Assembly (NCBI RefSeq): GCF_026626745.1
Contig: NZ_JAPNJW010000002.1
Location: forward strand, 2,628,151-2,692,150
Length of the DNA: 64,000 bases
Reading direction: 5' to 3'
From: Nannocystis sp. RBIL2
GTDB lineage: Bacteria; Myxococcota_A; Polyangia; Nannocystales; Nannocystaceae
Position 1 is the stretch's first letter. Every line of letters begins with the position of its first letter. Shown here in pieces: positions 51,513 through 61,105 of the stretch. The notes beneath the pieces were generated by a model, which worked only from the letters and a program-made list of their open reading frames with translations, did no database searches and was not told the origin of the DNA. The position numbers and the translations under genes are program-made.

Positions 51513-52136
51513 GTGAGCGGCGACCTCGACATCGACGCGCTCCTGGCCGAACACGGGCTCCGTGGCGGCGAGGCGCGCGATCTGGGCCGAGCCGCGCTGG
51601 AGGCCGCAGGGCTCACGCGCCCGGGCAAGCGCAACCTCGCCGCCGGCAAGCGGGCGCGCGTGGAAGAGGTCGTCGCCGAGCAGTTCGTGCGCACCTGCTC
51701 GCGCGCCCACTGCCGCGCCGCCGCGACCAACGACGGGCGGATCGTCGTCGACCTCGACGCGCCGTCGGCCCGCCTGTGCGAGTTCTGCGGCGGCTCGACC
51801 AACCGCAGCGCGTGGGAGCGGGCCCTCGCCGCCATGGCCCGACGCGACTGGCATCGCCTCGTCGTCGTCGGCGGCTCGCCGCCGCTGCACCACGAGCTGC
51901 GGGCCCTCGTCGGCAAGCGCATCGATCTCCGGCTCGTCGACGGCACCGCCCGCCGCACCGCCCACGACGCCGCGCACGACCTCGCCTGGGCCGACCGCAT
52001 CGTCGTCTGGGGGGCCACCTTGCTCGACCACAAGGTCTCGCAGCTCTACACCGATCGCCGCTCGCCGAAGGTCGTCACAGTTGCGCGGCGCGGCCTCACT
52101 GCGCTGGCCGAGACGATCATCAAGACCGCAGAGTGA
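51513..52136 (+). CDS. Zinc-finger plus DUF2325-like protein
   Basis: 207 residues, GTG start. An N-terminal helical part is followed by a four-Cys cluster (CSRAHC ... RLCEFCGG, about residues 65-95) likely to bind zinc. A C-terminal Rossmann-like part resembles DUF2325 (RLVVVGGSPPLHHELRALV, LVDGTARRTAHDAAHDLAWADRIVVWGATLLDHKVSQLY, VVTVARRGLTALAETI). The role is unknown; DUF2325 proteins are thought to be dehydrogenase-like binding modules. GTG 51513 is chosen because upstream in-frame sequence is antisense to the lipid kinase. Tandem with the histidine kinase 162 bp downstream. Confidence 0.65.
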   Translation: MSGDLDIDALLAEHGLRGGEARDLGRAALEAAGLTRPGKRNLAAGKRARVEEVVAEQFVRTCSRAHCRAAATNDGRIVVDLDAPSARLCEFCGGSTNRSAWERALAAMARRDWHRLVVVGGSPPLHHELRALVGKRIDLRLVDGTARRTAHDAAHDLAWADRIVVWGATLLDHKVSQLYTDRRSPKVVTVARRGLTALAETIIKTAE

Positions 52137-52298
52137 GCGGGTCGGCCGCGGCGCGCGTTCGCGCCCGTTGCGCACCGGCGATCTCGCCAACGCGTCGACC
52201 TCCGTGAATCGCCGAGGCGGCTGCGGCGCGAGCGGCCGGATCGACGCGCGCAACGTGTGCGTCAGCCGCACGGCCGCCGCCGACTTGTTGCATGCGCG

Positions 52299-54056
52299 AT
52301 GAACGGCATCCTCCCTGCGATGTCGTCCACCCCCACCGACTCGGTCGTCGCCACCTTGCTGCGACTCGGCGTCATGGGCAAGTCCGACTGGGACGGCGCG
52401 CTGCAGCAGGTGCTGGAGATCTGCTGCGACCTCCTGGCCGTCGAGCGCGCCAGCTACTGGAGCTTTCACGACGACCCGACCGCCATCACCTGCGAGCTCG
52501 GCTATGTCCACAGCAAGCGGCTGCTCGAGCGCGGCCTCGTCGTCACCGAGGGCAGCGCCCCCGATTACTTCGAGCTGGTCCGCAGCGTCAACGTGCTGAC
52601 GATCCGCGACGTCCGCGGAGACCCGCGGCTCGGGGCCCTGTCCGCCTACTTCGCCACGCACGCGGTCCGCGGCCTCCTCGACGTCCCGGTGTTCGCTCGC
52701 GGGCGACTGGCCGGGATCCTCTGCCACGAGCACGTCGGGGCCCCGCGCGACTGGACCCCGCACGACACCGAGCTCGCGCTGACCCTGAGCCAGACCCTCG
52801 CGCGCCTGCTCGAGGCGCGCGCGCGCGACCACGCCGAGCAATCCGAGCGGCGCGCCGCCTTCCTCGCCCAGGTCGCGAGCGCGCTGGCCGACACCCTCGA
52901 CCCGGCGCGCGCCGGCGAGATCGTCGTGCGCCGCAGCCTGCCTGTCCTCGGGGACATCTGTTCATTGGTCGGCTACGACGGCCACCGCGCCTGGCGGATC
53001 GCCGCCGCCCACGTCGAGCCCGCCGGCCAGCGGATCCTCGACCAGCTGTGCGCCCGCTACGGCGCCGACATCGACGGCCCCGGACTCGGCATGCAGGCGC
53101 TGCGCGAGCGCCAGTCCTTGCTGCTGCCGGTGACCGACGAGGCGACCTTGCGCGAGGCCGGCCTGGTCGACGGCCACATCGAGCTCATCACCGCCCTGCG
53201 CGTGCGCAGCCTGCTCTCCGTGCTGCTGCGCGTCCGCGACGAGGTCACCGGAGTGCTCACCTTCGGCTCGCGCACCCGCCACTACGACCGCGAGGACATG
53301 CGCTTCGCCGAGGCCTACGCGCAGCAGGTCGGCACCTTGCTCGAGAACGCCAGGCTCTACGCCCAGGCGCAGGCGGCCATCGGCGCGCGCGACGACTTCC
53401 TGAGCCTCGCCGGCCACGAGCTGCGGACCCCGCTGACCTCGCTGCAGCTCGCGGTCGATCTGCTGCGCAAGGCGACGCCGGCCACCGCCCCGGCGCAGCG
53501 GGCGGTCGACACCATCGCCCGCCAGACCACCCGCCTGTCGCGGCTCACCGAGCTGATCGTCATGACCGCCCGGCAGTGCGACGGCGAGCTGCCGCTGCGG
53601 TTCACCCGCCTCGACCTCGGCGTCCTGGTCCGCGACGTCACCTGCGACTTCGCCGACCTGTTCGCGCGCGCCGGCTGCGAGCTGCAGCTGCACGTCGACG
53701 ACGGCGTCGTCATCGACGGCGACGAGACCGGCCTCGAGGTCGTCGTCTCCAACCTCCTGGCCAACGCGATGAAGTTCGGCAAGGGCGCACCGATCGAGGT
53801 CCGCGTGCGGCGGCACGACGGCGCGGTCCGCCTGGTCATCCGCGACCACGGCATCGGCATCCCGCTCGAGCGCCTCGAGAGCGTGTTCGAACGCTACCAG
53901 CGCGCCGTCCCGCTCAACCACTTCGGCGGCCTCGGCCTCGGCCTGCACATCACCGCCAAGGTCGTCGACGCCCACCGCGGCACGATCCGCGCCGACAGCC
54001 GCCCGGGCGAGGGCGCGACCTTCACCGTCGAGCTGCCGGCCGCGCCCGTGCAGTGA
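52299..54056 (+). CDS. Cytosolic hybrid-less sensor histidine kinase, GAF-GAF-HisKA-HATPase
   Basis: 585 residues with no membrane segment. GAF domain 1 spans about 25-185 (LLAVERASYWSFHDDPTAITCEL; VFARGRLAGILCHEHVG) and GAF domain 2 about 195-360 (SLPVLGDICSLVGYDG; RVRDEVTGVLTFGSRTRHYDRED). The dimerisation domain has the phosphorylated His in LAGHELRTPLTSL. The HATPase domain carries N box VSNLLANAMKFGKG, G1 DHGIGIP, F ESVFERYQRAV and G2 FGGLGLGLHI. It transmits a soluble or redox signal sensed by the GAFs; the partner regulator is not in the window. The start is uncertain: ATG 52299 or 52320. Confidence 0.88.
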   Translation: MNGILPAMSSTPTDSVVATLLRLGVMGKSDWDGALQQVLEICCDLLAVERASYWSFHDDPTAITCELGYVHSKRLLERGLVVTEGSAPDYFELVRSVNVLTIRDVRGDPRLGALSAYFATHAVRGLLDVPVFARGRLAGILCHEHVGAPRDWTPHDTELALTLSQTLARLLEARARDHAEQSERRAAFLAQVASALADTLDPARAGEIVVRRSLPVLGDICSLVGYDGHRAWRIAAAHVEPAGQRILDQLCARYGADIDGPGLGMQALRERQSLLLPVTDEATLREAGLVDGHIELITALRVRSLLSVLLRVRDEVTGVLTFGSRTRHYDREDMRFAEAYAQQVGTLLENARLYAQAQAAIGARDDFLSLAGHELRTPLTSLQLAVDLLRKATPATAPAQRAVDTIARQTTRLSRLTELIVMTARQCDGELPLRFTRLDLGVLVRDVTCDFADLFARAGCELQLHVDDGVVIDGDETGLEVVVSNLLANAMKFGKGAPIEVRVRRHDGAVRLVIRDHGIGIPLERLESVFERYQRAVPLNHFGGLGLGLHITAKVVDAHRGTIRADSRPGEGATFTVELPAAPVQ

Positions 54057-54059
54057 GCG

Positions 54060-55253
54060 TCACATCGGCGCCACCGGGGCGCACGTCGACACCCCGGCGC
54101 CGACGATCAGCAGCGGCGCGTCGCTCGTCAGCAGCTCGAGGTCCTGGATCCCGTTGTTGTCGCTGTCGTCGTAGTCGAGGCGCGTCACCTCGCTGGCGAA
54201 GAAGTCGTTGTCGCTGTCCGTAAAAAAGTAAAAGTCCCCGGCGAAGAAGGCGAACGCGAACGCTCCGTTGTTGATCTCGAGCCCGGCGAGCGGCAGCACG
54301 TCGAGCGCCGCGCCGCTGGCCTTGTCGACCTCGACCAGCTTGGCCGGCCCGGTGCCGCCGAACTCGAACGTCCGCCCGTCGCCGGTGCCGGTCAGCTCGG
54401 CGCCGTCGAAGTTGGTCTTGCCGAGCTTGGCCAGCTGCAGCGAGTCCGGATCGATGCCGATGAAGTCGCCGATGTTCGGGCCCTCGCTGAACGGACCGAT
54501 CCCGCTGTACGTGTTGCCGTAGATCTGGTCGCACTGGTCGAACTGGCTGTTCGACACGAACGCCATGCCGAAGTTGTCGACCCCGAGCTGCCCCGGCACG
54601 TAGCCCGGGTCCTCGCAGTTCGACACGTCGGTCACGTCGATCTTGCGCAGCTCGCCGCCGACGAACTGCACCCACGCGAAGCCCTGGCGGTCGACCGCCA
54701 TCGAGAACGTGCTGAGCAGCCCGCCGCAGTTGAGCCCGCCCAGCATCGTGAACGAGTTGGTCTCGGGGAAGTACTTCCACAGCTCGGCGTCGCCCGAGAG
54801 CACGAAGATCCCGTCGTCCAGCGGCACCTCGATGTCCGGGCACTCGCACGGCGCCGGCGGCCCGTCGGTGGTCTCGACGGTGGTCTCGCCGCCGTCGGTC
54901 GTGGTGGTCGTCTCGGCCTGCGTGGTCGACGTCGAGGTCGTCGATGTCGTGTCGATCGGCTCGGTCGTCGAGGTCGTGGTGGTGGTCGTCGTCTCGCTCG
55001 TCGTCGTCGTCGTCGTCGAATCATCCGTCGTCGACGTCGAGGTCGTCGTCCCGGTGTCGCCTTCCGTCTGCCCGCCCTCGGTCGCGGTCGTCGTCGTCGT
55101 CGGCGCGGTCGTCGTCGGGGTGGAAGTGGCGGTCGTGCCGTCGCTCGTGTCCGTGGCCGTCGACCCCTCGCTCGCGGCGGTGGCGGTCGCTTGCACGCTG
55201 TCGCCGCAGGCAGCGACGAGCATCAGAGAACCAATCAAGGTAGGACGCATCAT
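54060..55253 (-). CDS. Stalked lipoprotein, paralogue of the 14591-15826 product
   Basis: 397 residues. Signal peptide and Cys16 (LMLVAACGDS), then a Thr/Ser/Asp/Gly stalk of about 130 residues (long TTT/TTTST runs). The 260-residue domain begins CECPDIEVPLDDGIFVLS and ends GVSTCAPVAPM. It follows the 14591-15826 protein block for block, with a two- to four-residue indel or so in each loop. The stalk differs more than the domain, as expected for a flexible spacer. The ATGATG pair at 55253/55250 gives the signal peptide. The stop lies 3 bp from the end of the convergent histidine kinase gene, with no repeat between. Confidence 0.8.
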   Translation of the reverse strand: MMRPTLIGSLMLVAACGDSVQATATAASEGSTATDTSDGTTATSTPTTTAPTTTTTATEGGQTEGDTGTTTSTSTTDDSTTTTTTSETTTTTTTSTTEPIDTTSTTSTSTTQAETTTTTDGGETTVETTDGPPAPCECPDIEVPLDDGIFVLSGDAELWKYFPETNSFTMLGGLNCGGLLSTFSMAVDRQGFAWVQFVGGELRKIDVTDVSNCEDPGYVPGQLGVDNFGMAFVSNSQFDQCDQIYGNTYSGIGPFSEGPNIGDFIGIDPDSLQLAKLGKTNFDGAELTGTGDGRTFEFGGTGPAKLVEVDKASGAALDVLPLAGLEINNGAFAFAFFAGDFYFFTDSDNDFFASEVTRLDYDDSDNNGIQDLELLTSDAPLLIVGAGVSTCAPVAPM

Positions 55254-55475
55254 CGCGGCAGGATAAACCGCCCCGCGCGAGCGCGCGAGCCGGCGTCGCC
55301 TGCTTCGCGCGTCCGGACGTCGCGGGTCCCGCGTCCGGCGGCCGACCACGACCGCTCGCGCGCGCTCGGTCGCCGGCCTCGACCTCACCGCGCTGGCCGA
55401 TCCGAGCCCCGATCGCCTGCACGACCTGCGACCCGCCCGTCCGTCCGCGGCGATGCCAAGCGATGATTTTCCGCG

Positions 55476-56816
55476 CTACGGCGAAAACACCGCCAGCCAC
55501 GGATCGTCGACCAGCACCTCCGACATCATCGCGCCGCCGGCGACGATCCGGTCGGACGCGTCGATCGCCACCGAGTAGCCGCGATCGGGGCCGAAGCCGC
55601 CGTCGATGTCCTTGCCCCAGCGCAGCTTGCCATCGGAGGTGAACTTGCACAGGCGAATGTTGGTCCCGGTCCCGCCCGGGCCGTCGCCGATGACGACCAC
55701 GTCGCCCTGGCTGTCGATCGCCACGTCGCGGCCGTTCATCCCCGTGCATGCGTCGCTCGACCACACGCCTTCGCCGGTGCTCGTCACGCGGCGCACCATC
55801 AGCGCTTCGCCTTGCTTGCCGGCCAGCATCAGATCGCCGCCGGGCTCGCGGGCCAGCGCGTAGATGGTCCCGCCGCTGCCCGGATACTCGACCGTCCAGC
55901 TCGGTTCACCGCCGGTGAGGGGCACTGCGACGAGCCACTCGGGAAACACCCCGTCCTTGGGCCGCGCCCAGCTGACCACCGCGTGCTCGGGCGTGACCAC
56001 CAGGCCGGGGCCCAGCGGCCAGATGGTGAACTTGACCCCCATCGGCACCCGGCTCGTCCACAGCTCCGTCCCGGCGGCCGCGTAACGGCGCGTCCACAGA
56101 TCGGTGAGCCCATCCTGGTCGGACGCGAAGCCGGTCACGATCAACCCGTCGCCGTCGACCACCGCCGCGTCGGTCACGTAATCGTCGCCGAAGCCGCTGC
56201 CGAACGTCTCCTCCCACACGATCGCACCGCCCGGATCGAGGCGCGCCAGCCAGACGTCGCGCCCGTCGCCGTCGGTGAACGCGCTGCCCGCGACGTAGGC
56301 CCCGCCCGCGAACGTCGCCACCCCGCTGATCAGGCCCATCGCTTCGCCGTACTGCTGCGACCACTCCACCTCGAGGGCCTTGTCCAAGCGAACGGCCCAG
56401 CGCGTGAGCCCGAGCCCGAGACCGCCCGCGACGATGCTCCCGTCGGCGTCCACCGCCACCGCCTGCACCTCGTCCGAGCCGCGCGTGGAGGGGTGGAACT
56501 CGAACAGCAGCTCGGCGGAGGGCTGGCAGTCGCGGTTGCAGCCGTCGCCGTTGACGTCGTTGCCGTCGTCGCACGCCTCGCCCTCGTCGAGGTCGCCGTC
56601 GGGGCACGGCGCCACCGGCTCCGACATCGTGGTGCTCGTCGGCTCGGCCGTCGTCGTCGTCGTCGGACCCGGCCCGGCGGTCTCCGACGTCTCGGTCGTG
56701 CTCGTCGTCGGCTCCGGATCGCCGTCGGACTCGGTCTCCGGCGTCGGCGCGAGCGGCCCGGCCGGGCACGCGGAAGCCAGCATCAACCATCCCCACATCC
56801 CATGAACACGTCTCAT
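55476..56816 (-). CDS. Lipoprotein with DUF4215 motif and quinoprotein-like repeats
   Basis: 446 residues. The signal peptide ends at Cys17 (LMLASACPAG). A Thr/Ser/Glu stalk is followed by CDDGNDVNGDGCNRDC (disulfide repeat), then five to six beta-propeller-like blades with motifs such as VQAVAVDADGSIVAGGLGLGLTRWAVRLD, VWLARLDPGGAIVWEETFG, LWTRRYAAAGTELWTSRV and IRLCKFTSDGKLRWGKDI. The recurring RxDxxGxxxW tail of each blade is like the PQQ- or SBBP-type delta-60 repeat. ATG 56816 is chosen over 56852. A structural or ligand-binding surface role is likely. Confidence 0.78.
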   Translation of the reverse strand: MRRVHGMWGWLMLASACPAGPLAPTPETESDGDPEPTTSTTETSETAGPGPTTTTTAEPTSTTMSEPVAPCPDGDLDEGEACDDGNDVNGDGCNRDCQPSAELLFEFHPSTRGSDEVQAVAVDADGSIVAGGLGLGLTRWAVRLDKALEVEWSQQYGEAMGLISGVATFAGGAYVAGSAFTDGDGRDVWLARLDPGGAIVWEETFGSGFGDDYVTDAAVVDGDGLIVTGFASDQDGLTDLWTRRYAAAGTELWTSRVPMGVKFTIWPLGPGLVVTPEHAVVSWARPKDGVFPEWLVAVPLTGGEPSWTVEYPGSGGTIYALAREPGGDLMLAGKQGEALMVRRVTSTGEGVWSSDACTGMNGRDVAIDSQGDVVVIGDGPGGTGTNIRLCKFTSDGKLRWGKDIDGGFGPDRGYSVAIDASDRIVAGGAMMSEVLVDDPWLAVFSP

Positions 56817-56893
56817 GATCCTTCTACCTCTGATGAACGCCATGCATTCCACGCAGCCCAGAGCTGCGCTTCGTCATTCACGAGCGCGACCGA

Positions 56894-59800
56894 TCATTCG
56901 GTGCGCGCAGTCAACCAGCGGATCAGCTCGAGCCTGTCTCTCGGGACAGCGTCCGCGTCGCCCCCGGGCGCCCGCAGCGGCGGCGGTGAATCGCCGCGGG
57001 TCGGCAGCAGCAGGCCGTTCCCGAGCGACTTCACGTCGTGCTCGCGCTGCAGCACGATCGCCTCGCCGAGCACGAGGTCGAGGCGGATCAGCGAGTCGTC
57101 GCCGCCGGCGATCGCCAGCTCGTCCTCGCCGACGAACGCGAGCTCGTCGACCGGCTCCGCCAGCGAGAACTCGCGCCCCGGGTCGTCCGCGTCGGCGAGC
57201 ACGAGCACCCCGCGGCCCGCGGTCGAGACCGCCAGCAGCGCGCCGCTCGGGCTGAACGCCATCCGCGGCCAGGGCTCCAGCAGCGAGGTCCGTCGCGTCA
57301 CGATCCCGTCGGCGTAGAACGCCAGAGTGTCGGTCCCCTGCAGCGCGATCGCGGCCCTCGATCCTTGCAGATCGAGCGCGACCACCGGCGGGATCGCGTC
57401 CCTCACGCTGCGCACCTTGCCGATCAGGACCGGCGCGTCGTCCCCGAGTTGCAGGCCGAACACCGAGTCGGACTTGGTGTGGGCGATCAGCTCGGCGCCT
57501 GTCGCGGTGATCCACAAGGCCACGACCTCGGCGTCGAGCTGCCAGCGCGCCGGCCATCCGGGCCCGGAGAACGCGAGCACGCTCCCGTCGGCCAGCCCGA
57601 GCGCGTAGGTGTCCCCCGAGTCGGCCAGCGCGACCGCGCGGACTCGTTCGTCGGCGGCGACCACCCGGGCCACGCCGTCGCCGTCGACCAGACAGGCCCC
57701 GTGCGCCACGCCGGCGATCAGCGCCCGCCCCTGGCCGTCGACCGCCTGCTGCCGCGGCGGCCCGACGCTCGAGCGCACCTCGAGCCGCAACGGACAGCCC
57801 AGCGAGCGCCGGCGGCCCTCGCGGACAGCCACGAGCTCCAGCCCTCGGCGCTGCGCGAACACCAGAGCGTGGCTCACGTCCGCCGCGGACGCGATCCACC
57901 TGTCCTTCGAGACATTCGGCAACGACTCCGCCGACCACAGCCACAGGTCGCGGCCGCGGGTGCTCACGAAGCCTCCGTCGCCCGTGAACGCCCCGCGCTC
58001 GCCCGGTCCGACCTCCAGCACCCGCGCGATCGCCCCGTCCGCGGCCGACCACAGCGTCCAGCGCCCGTCGTAGCGGATCGCGAAGCGATCGCCCGCGTCG
58101 GCCATGACGACGCCGCCCTCACTCCTGGCGAACGCCCGCAGCTCCTCCGCCGAGCGATAAAGGTCTCGCTGCCACCGCTCCTCTCCGCTCGACAGGTCCA
58201 TCATGGCCAGCTGCGGTTCGCCGGTGATGTGCCCGTGGTTCGCGTTGAGCCGGCGCACGAGCATGCGATCGTCGCGCGTGATGGCCAACGGCAAGCCCGC
58301 GGACGGACGCTTCGTCCCGTCCCGCAACGACAGCACGGTGCGGTCGTCGGCCAGGTACAGGCCGCTCGGCGAGAACATCGCAGTCGACCGCAGTTCGGGC
58401 AGGAGCGAGACGTCCGCGCCCTTCACCAGGAGCGTCTCTCGCTGCACCCCGAAGACCGCGATCGACCGCCCGTCCGGGCTCATCACTGCAGTGTTGGCGC
58501 GCTGATACGGCAGCGCCGACATCCGCGCCGGCCGTGTCGACAGATCCCAGGTGTAGGCCGCCGCCGGATCGAGCCACGCCAGCCCGGTCTCGCCGAGCGA
58601 CGCCAGAGTCTCCCCGCCGCGCGACATCTCCCAGCGGTGCGACGTGAGGCCGACGCCGATCGGCAGCTCCGACAGATCGATCGCCTCGGGCGGCTCGTCG
58701 CCGCGGAAGATCGCCCCGTGCGACCCGGCCAGCGCCGCCCACACGGGCGCCTCGGCCGCGGCCGCGATCCTGCCGTACGGCCCCTGCAGGTCGGCCACCT
58801 GCTCGCCGCGACCTGTCCTCGAGTCCCAGCGCCACACCGCCCCGCCGCCGTCGATGCTCGCCAGCCCGCCGTCGGCCAGCGGCGCCACGTGCTCGATCGG
58901 CCGCATGTGCCCGCGGAACACCCGCTCCGGCGCGCCGCGAGCCACCGCCGCGCTCGCTACCAGGCGGGCGCGCCGGAGGTCGAGCGGATCGCCGAGATCG
59001 ACCTGCCGCAGCAGCCGGAGCGCCTCGGCCGGGTCGTCGTCGAGCACGCCGCGCGCCTGGGCCAGCACCGCGTCGTTGGCCCGCCGCAGCGCCTCGGTCT
59101 CGGCCGCCTCCGCGCGGGCCCGGGCCGCCTCGACGCGGCGCAGATACACGATCGACGCCGCCGCCGCGGCCGCCATCGCCGCCACGATCGCCGCCACCGC
59201 CACCCGGTGACGTCGCAGCCACAACCGCAGCAGCTCGCCCGGTTGATAGCGGTGCGCGTCGACCAGCCGCCCGGCCGCGAAGCGCCGCAGATCCTCGGCC
59301 AGCGCCACCGCCCCGGCGTAGCGATCGCCTGGCTCCGGGGACATGGCCTTTTGTACGATCGCCACCAGCTCGCGCGGCGCCTCGGGGACCCGCGGGCGCA
59401 GGTCCTCGACCTCGCCCGCGACCAGCCGCGCCAGCAGCTGCGCGCGCTCGAGCGCCGCGTGCGGCGGTCGACCGGCGAGCACGTGGAACAGCACCGCCCC
59501 GAGCGCATAGACATCGCTGCGAGCGTCGACGGCCGCGCCGCGGGCCTGCTCCGGCGGCATGTAGCGCAGGGTGCCGACGATCGCCCCCTCGGCGGTCGCG
59601 TCGATCGCCGCGTCCGTCTCCTCGCCCGCGAGCTCCCCGGCCTGCGCCCCGCGCGTGTCCTTCGCCAGGCCCCAGTCGATCACCACCGTCTCGCCGTGCG
59701 GACCGACCAGGATGTTGCCCGGCTTGATGTCGCGGTGGAGCACGCCGTGCTGGTGCGCGTACGCGATCGCGTCGGCGGCCGCGAGCACGTGCGGGACCAG

Positions 59801-60259
59801 GGCGATCCGCCCGCGCAGCGTCGGCTCGCCGGCGATCACCCGCTCGAGCGACTCGCCGTCGACCAGCTTCATGCAGTAGTAGGGCTCGCCGTCGGCGAAG
59901 CGGCCGATGTCGTACAGCGGCACGATCCCCGGGTGTTGCAGCCGCGCAGTGATCCGGGCCTCGACCGCGAACCGCCGCGCCGCCTCGGGATCGCGGCGGC
60001 GCAGCGTCTTGACCGCGACCACCCGCCCGAGCCGCCGATCGTGCGCGCGGCGGACGACGCCCAGCCCGCCGACCGCGAACACCTCGCCGATCGCGTAGCG
60101 CTCGCCGTCTCTCGCCTCGTCGTCGTCCACGTCCTCGGCCTGCGCCAGCCCGTCGAGTCGCGCGAGCAAGCGCGTCTGGGCCGCGCGGATCGCAGTCGAC
60201 TGCGCGGGGTCGGGGTGACAGGCGAGCGGGGGCAATTCGGACGGGGCCTCGCTCTGCAT
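56894..60259 (-). CDS. Membrane Ser/Thr protein kinase with C-terminal WD40-like sensor
   Basis: 1121 residues. The Hanks-type kinase domain (about 55-330) has a P-loop-like AVGGLGVVRRA, Lys84 (VAVKTL), Glu100, HRD at 175-177 (LHRDIKPGNILV) and DWG at 195-197 in place of DFG, a change common in this bacterial subgroup. One membrane helix follows (about 370-392, VAVAAIVAAMAAAAAASIVYL), then a coiled coil (ARARAEAAETEALRRAND) and about 680 residues of WD40-like repeats outside (VFRGHMRPIEHVAPLADGGLASIDGGGAVWRWDSRTG and later). Upstream by 44 bp lies a sigma-factor gene, a recurrent myxobacterial pair. Start ATG 60259. It probably senses an extracellular cue and signals to transcription. Confidence 0.88.
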   Translation of the reverse strand: MQSEAPSELPPLACHPDPAQSTAIRAAQTRLLARLDGLAQAEDVDDDEARDGERYAIGEVFAVGGLGVVRRAHDRRLGRVVAVKTLRRRDPEAARRFAVEARITARLQHPGIVPLYDIGRFADGEPYYCMKLVDGESLERVIAGEPTLRGRIALVPHVLAAADAIAYAHQHGVLHRDIKPGNILVGPHGETVVIDWGLAKDTRGAQAGELAGEETDAAIDATAEGAIVGTLRYMPPEQARGAAVDARSDVYALGAVLFHVLAGRPPHAALERAQLLARLVAGEVEDLRPRVPEAPRELVAIVQKAMSPEPGDRYAGAVALAEDLRRFAAGRLVDAHRYQPGELLRLWLRRHRVAVAAIVAAMAAAAAASIVYLRRVEAARARAEAAETEALRRANDAVLAQARGVLDDDPAEALRLLRQVDLGDPLDLRRARLVASAAVARGAPERVFRGHMRPIEHVAPLADGGLASIDGGGAVWRWDSRTGRGEQVADLQGPYGRIAAAAEAPVWAALAGSHGAIFRGDEPPEAIDLSELPIGVGLTSHRWEMSRGGETLASLGETGLAWLDPAAAYTWDLSTRPARMSALPYQRANTAVMSPDGRSIAVFGVQRETLLVKGADVSLLPELRSTAMFSPSGLYLADDRTVLSLRDGTKRPSAGLPLAITRDDRMLVRRLNANHGHITGEPQLAMMDLSSGEERWQRDLYRSAEELRAFARSEGGVVMADAGDRFAIRYDGRWTLWSAADGAIARVLEVGPGERGAFTGDGGFVSTRGRDLWLWSAESLPNVSKDRWIASAADVSHALVFAQRRGLELVAVREGRRRSLGCPLRLEVRSSVGPPRQQAVDGQGRALIAGVAHGACLVDGDGVARVVAADERVRAVALADSGDTYALGLADGSVLAFSGPGWPARWQLDAEVVALWITATGAELIAHTKSDSVFGLQLGDDAPVLIGKVRSVRDAIPPVVALDLQGSRAAIALQGTDTLAFYADGIVTRRTSLLEPWPRMAFSPSGALLAVSTAGRGVLVLADADDPGREFSLAEPVDELAFVGEDELAIAGGDDSLIRLDLVLGEAIVLQREHDVKSLGNGLLLPTRGDSPPPLRAPGGDADAVPRDRLELIRWLTARTE

Positions 60260-60303
60260 GTGCCGCGACGAGGCCGCGTGATCCCCGCCCGCGAATTCTT
60301 TTT

Positions 60304-60939
60304 TCAATTCTCCTCGAGCGGGCCGCGGACCCGGCCGAAGCGGGCCTCGATGTCGGCGCGGATGCTCGCCAGGCAGCTGTCGAGGTCGCGCAGCGCCGGC
60401 GCGTGCGTCGTCCCGGCCGCGAGCGCGTCGACTGCCGCGCGCAGGCGGGCGCGGGCGCGTTGCAGGCGGCGCGCCACCGTCGGCTGCGGCAGCTCGAACA
60501 GCGCCGCCAGCTCGGCCTGCGACAGCCCCTCCCAGTCCTTGAGCTCGATGAGGATCTGGTCGTCGAGGTCGAGCCCGCGCAGGGCCGTGGCGACCAGGCG
60601 CAGCGTCTCCTGCTCCGCCAGAGTCCCGCTCGGCGACGGCTCGTCCGCCGGCAGCGCGCTGTCGTCGACCGCGTCGAAGCGGCGCTCGCGGCGGTTCCAG
60701 CCGATCAGCACGAAGCGGGCGACGCCGAGGAGATACGCGCGGAACGAGCCCTCGCCGCGGAACCCGTCGCGCCGCCGGCACAGCGTCTCGAAGGTCTTCT
60801 GGGCCAGGTCCTCGCACACGCTCGGCGGCGCCTTGCCGTGGAAGAAGCGGAACACCGCCGCGTAGTGGCCCTCGATCAGCGCCTGCCCGGCCTCGCGTCG
60901 CCCGGCCCGCCACGCGGTCAACAGCGCGTCGTCGTCCAC
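60304..60939 (-). CDS. ECF-type RNA polymerase sigma factor
   Basis: 211 residues. Region 2 is about 15-85 (YAAVFRFFHGKAPPSVCEDLAQKTFETLCRRRDGFRGEGSFRAYLLGVARFVL). Region 4 is about 125-175 (LDLDDQILIELKDWEGLSQAELAALFELPQPTVARRLQRARARL), with a good helix-turn-helix. A C-terminal extension of about 40 residues (ALAAGTTHAPALRDLDSCLASIRADIEARF) may be the contact or phosphorylation site for the following kinase (inference). ATG 60939 is the natural start. It forms an operon with the Ser/Thr kinase gene. Confidence 0.9.
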   Translation of the reverse strand: MDDDALLTAWRAGRREAGQALIEGHYAAVFRFFHGKAPPSVCEDLAQKTFETLCRRRDGFRGEGSFRAYLLGVARFVLIGWNRRERRFDAVDDSALPADEPSPSGTLAEQETLRLVATALRGLDLDDQILIELKDWEGLSQAELAALFELPQPTVARRLQRARARLRAAVDALAAGTTHAPALRDLDSCLASIRADIEARFGRVRGPLEEN

Positions 60940-61025
60940 CGCCGCACGATCGCAGGCGGCCCCGGCCCGGTCAAGCGCGCGGCCCGCTCACGCGCGAGCG
61001 CGACCGCCGGGCGGAGCCGATCCTT

Positions 61026-61105
61026 TATCACATGCCCGAACGAGCATGCTCTTGAAGACATGTCCCATCGAGCATGCTCTCGGAGACATGCCCGATCGCA
61101 CATAC
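61026..61105. repeat. CATG hairpin array beside the expansin gene
   Basis: Within about 80 bp: CATGCCCGAACGAGCATG (61032-61049), CATGCTCTTGAAGACATGTC, CATGTCCCATCGAGCATGCTC and GAGACATGCCCGATCGCACAT. The array fills the space just 3' of the expansin gene (its stop is at 61106) and the start side of the sigma gene. Confidence 0.8.

Noticed and set aside
56817..56852. Start of the 55476-56816 lipoprotein at 56852
   Set aside because: The MECMAFIRGRRI leader would push the signal peptide inward; MRRVHGMWGW is a typical lipoprotein N-terminus.
57038..60865. 1275-residue open frame on the plus strand
   Set aside because: It lies antisense to the Ser/Thr kinase gene, is dominated by Arg/Ala/His/Asp, and has no recognisable domain; GC-rich third positions leave such shadow frames open.
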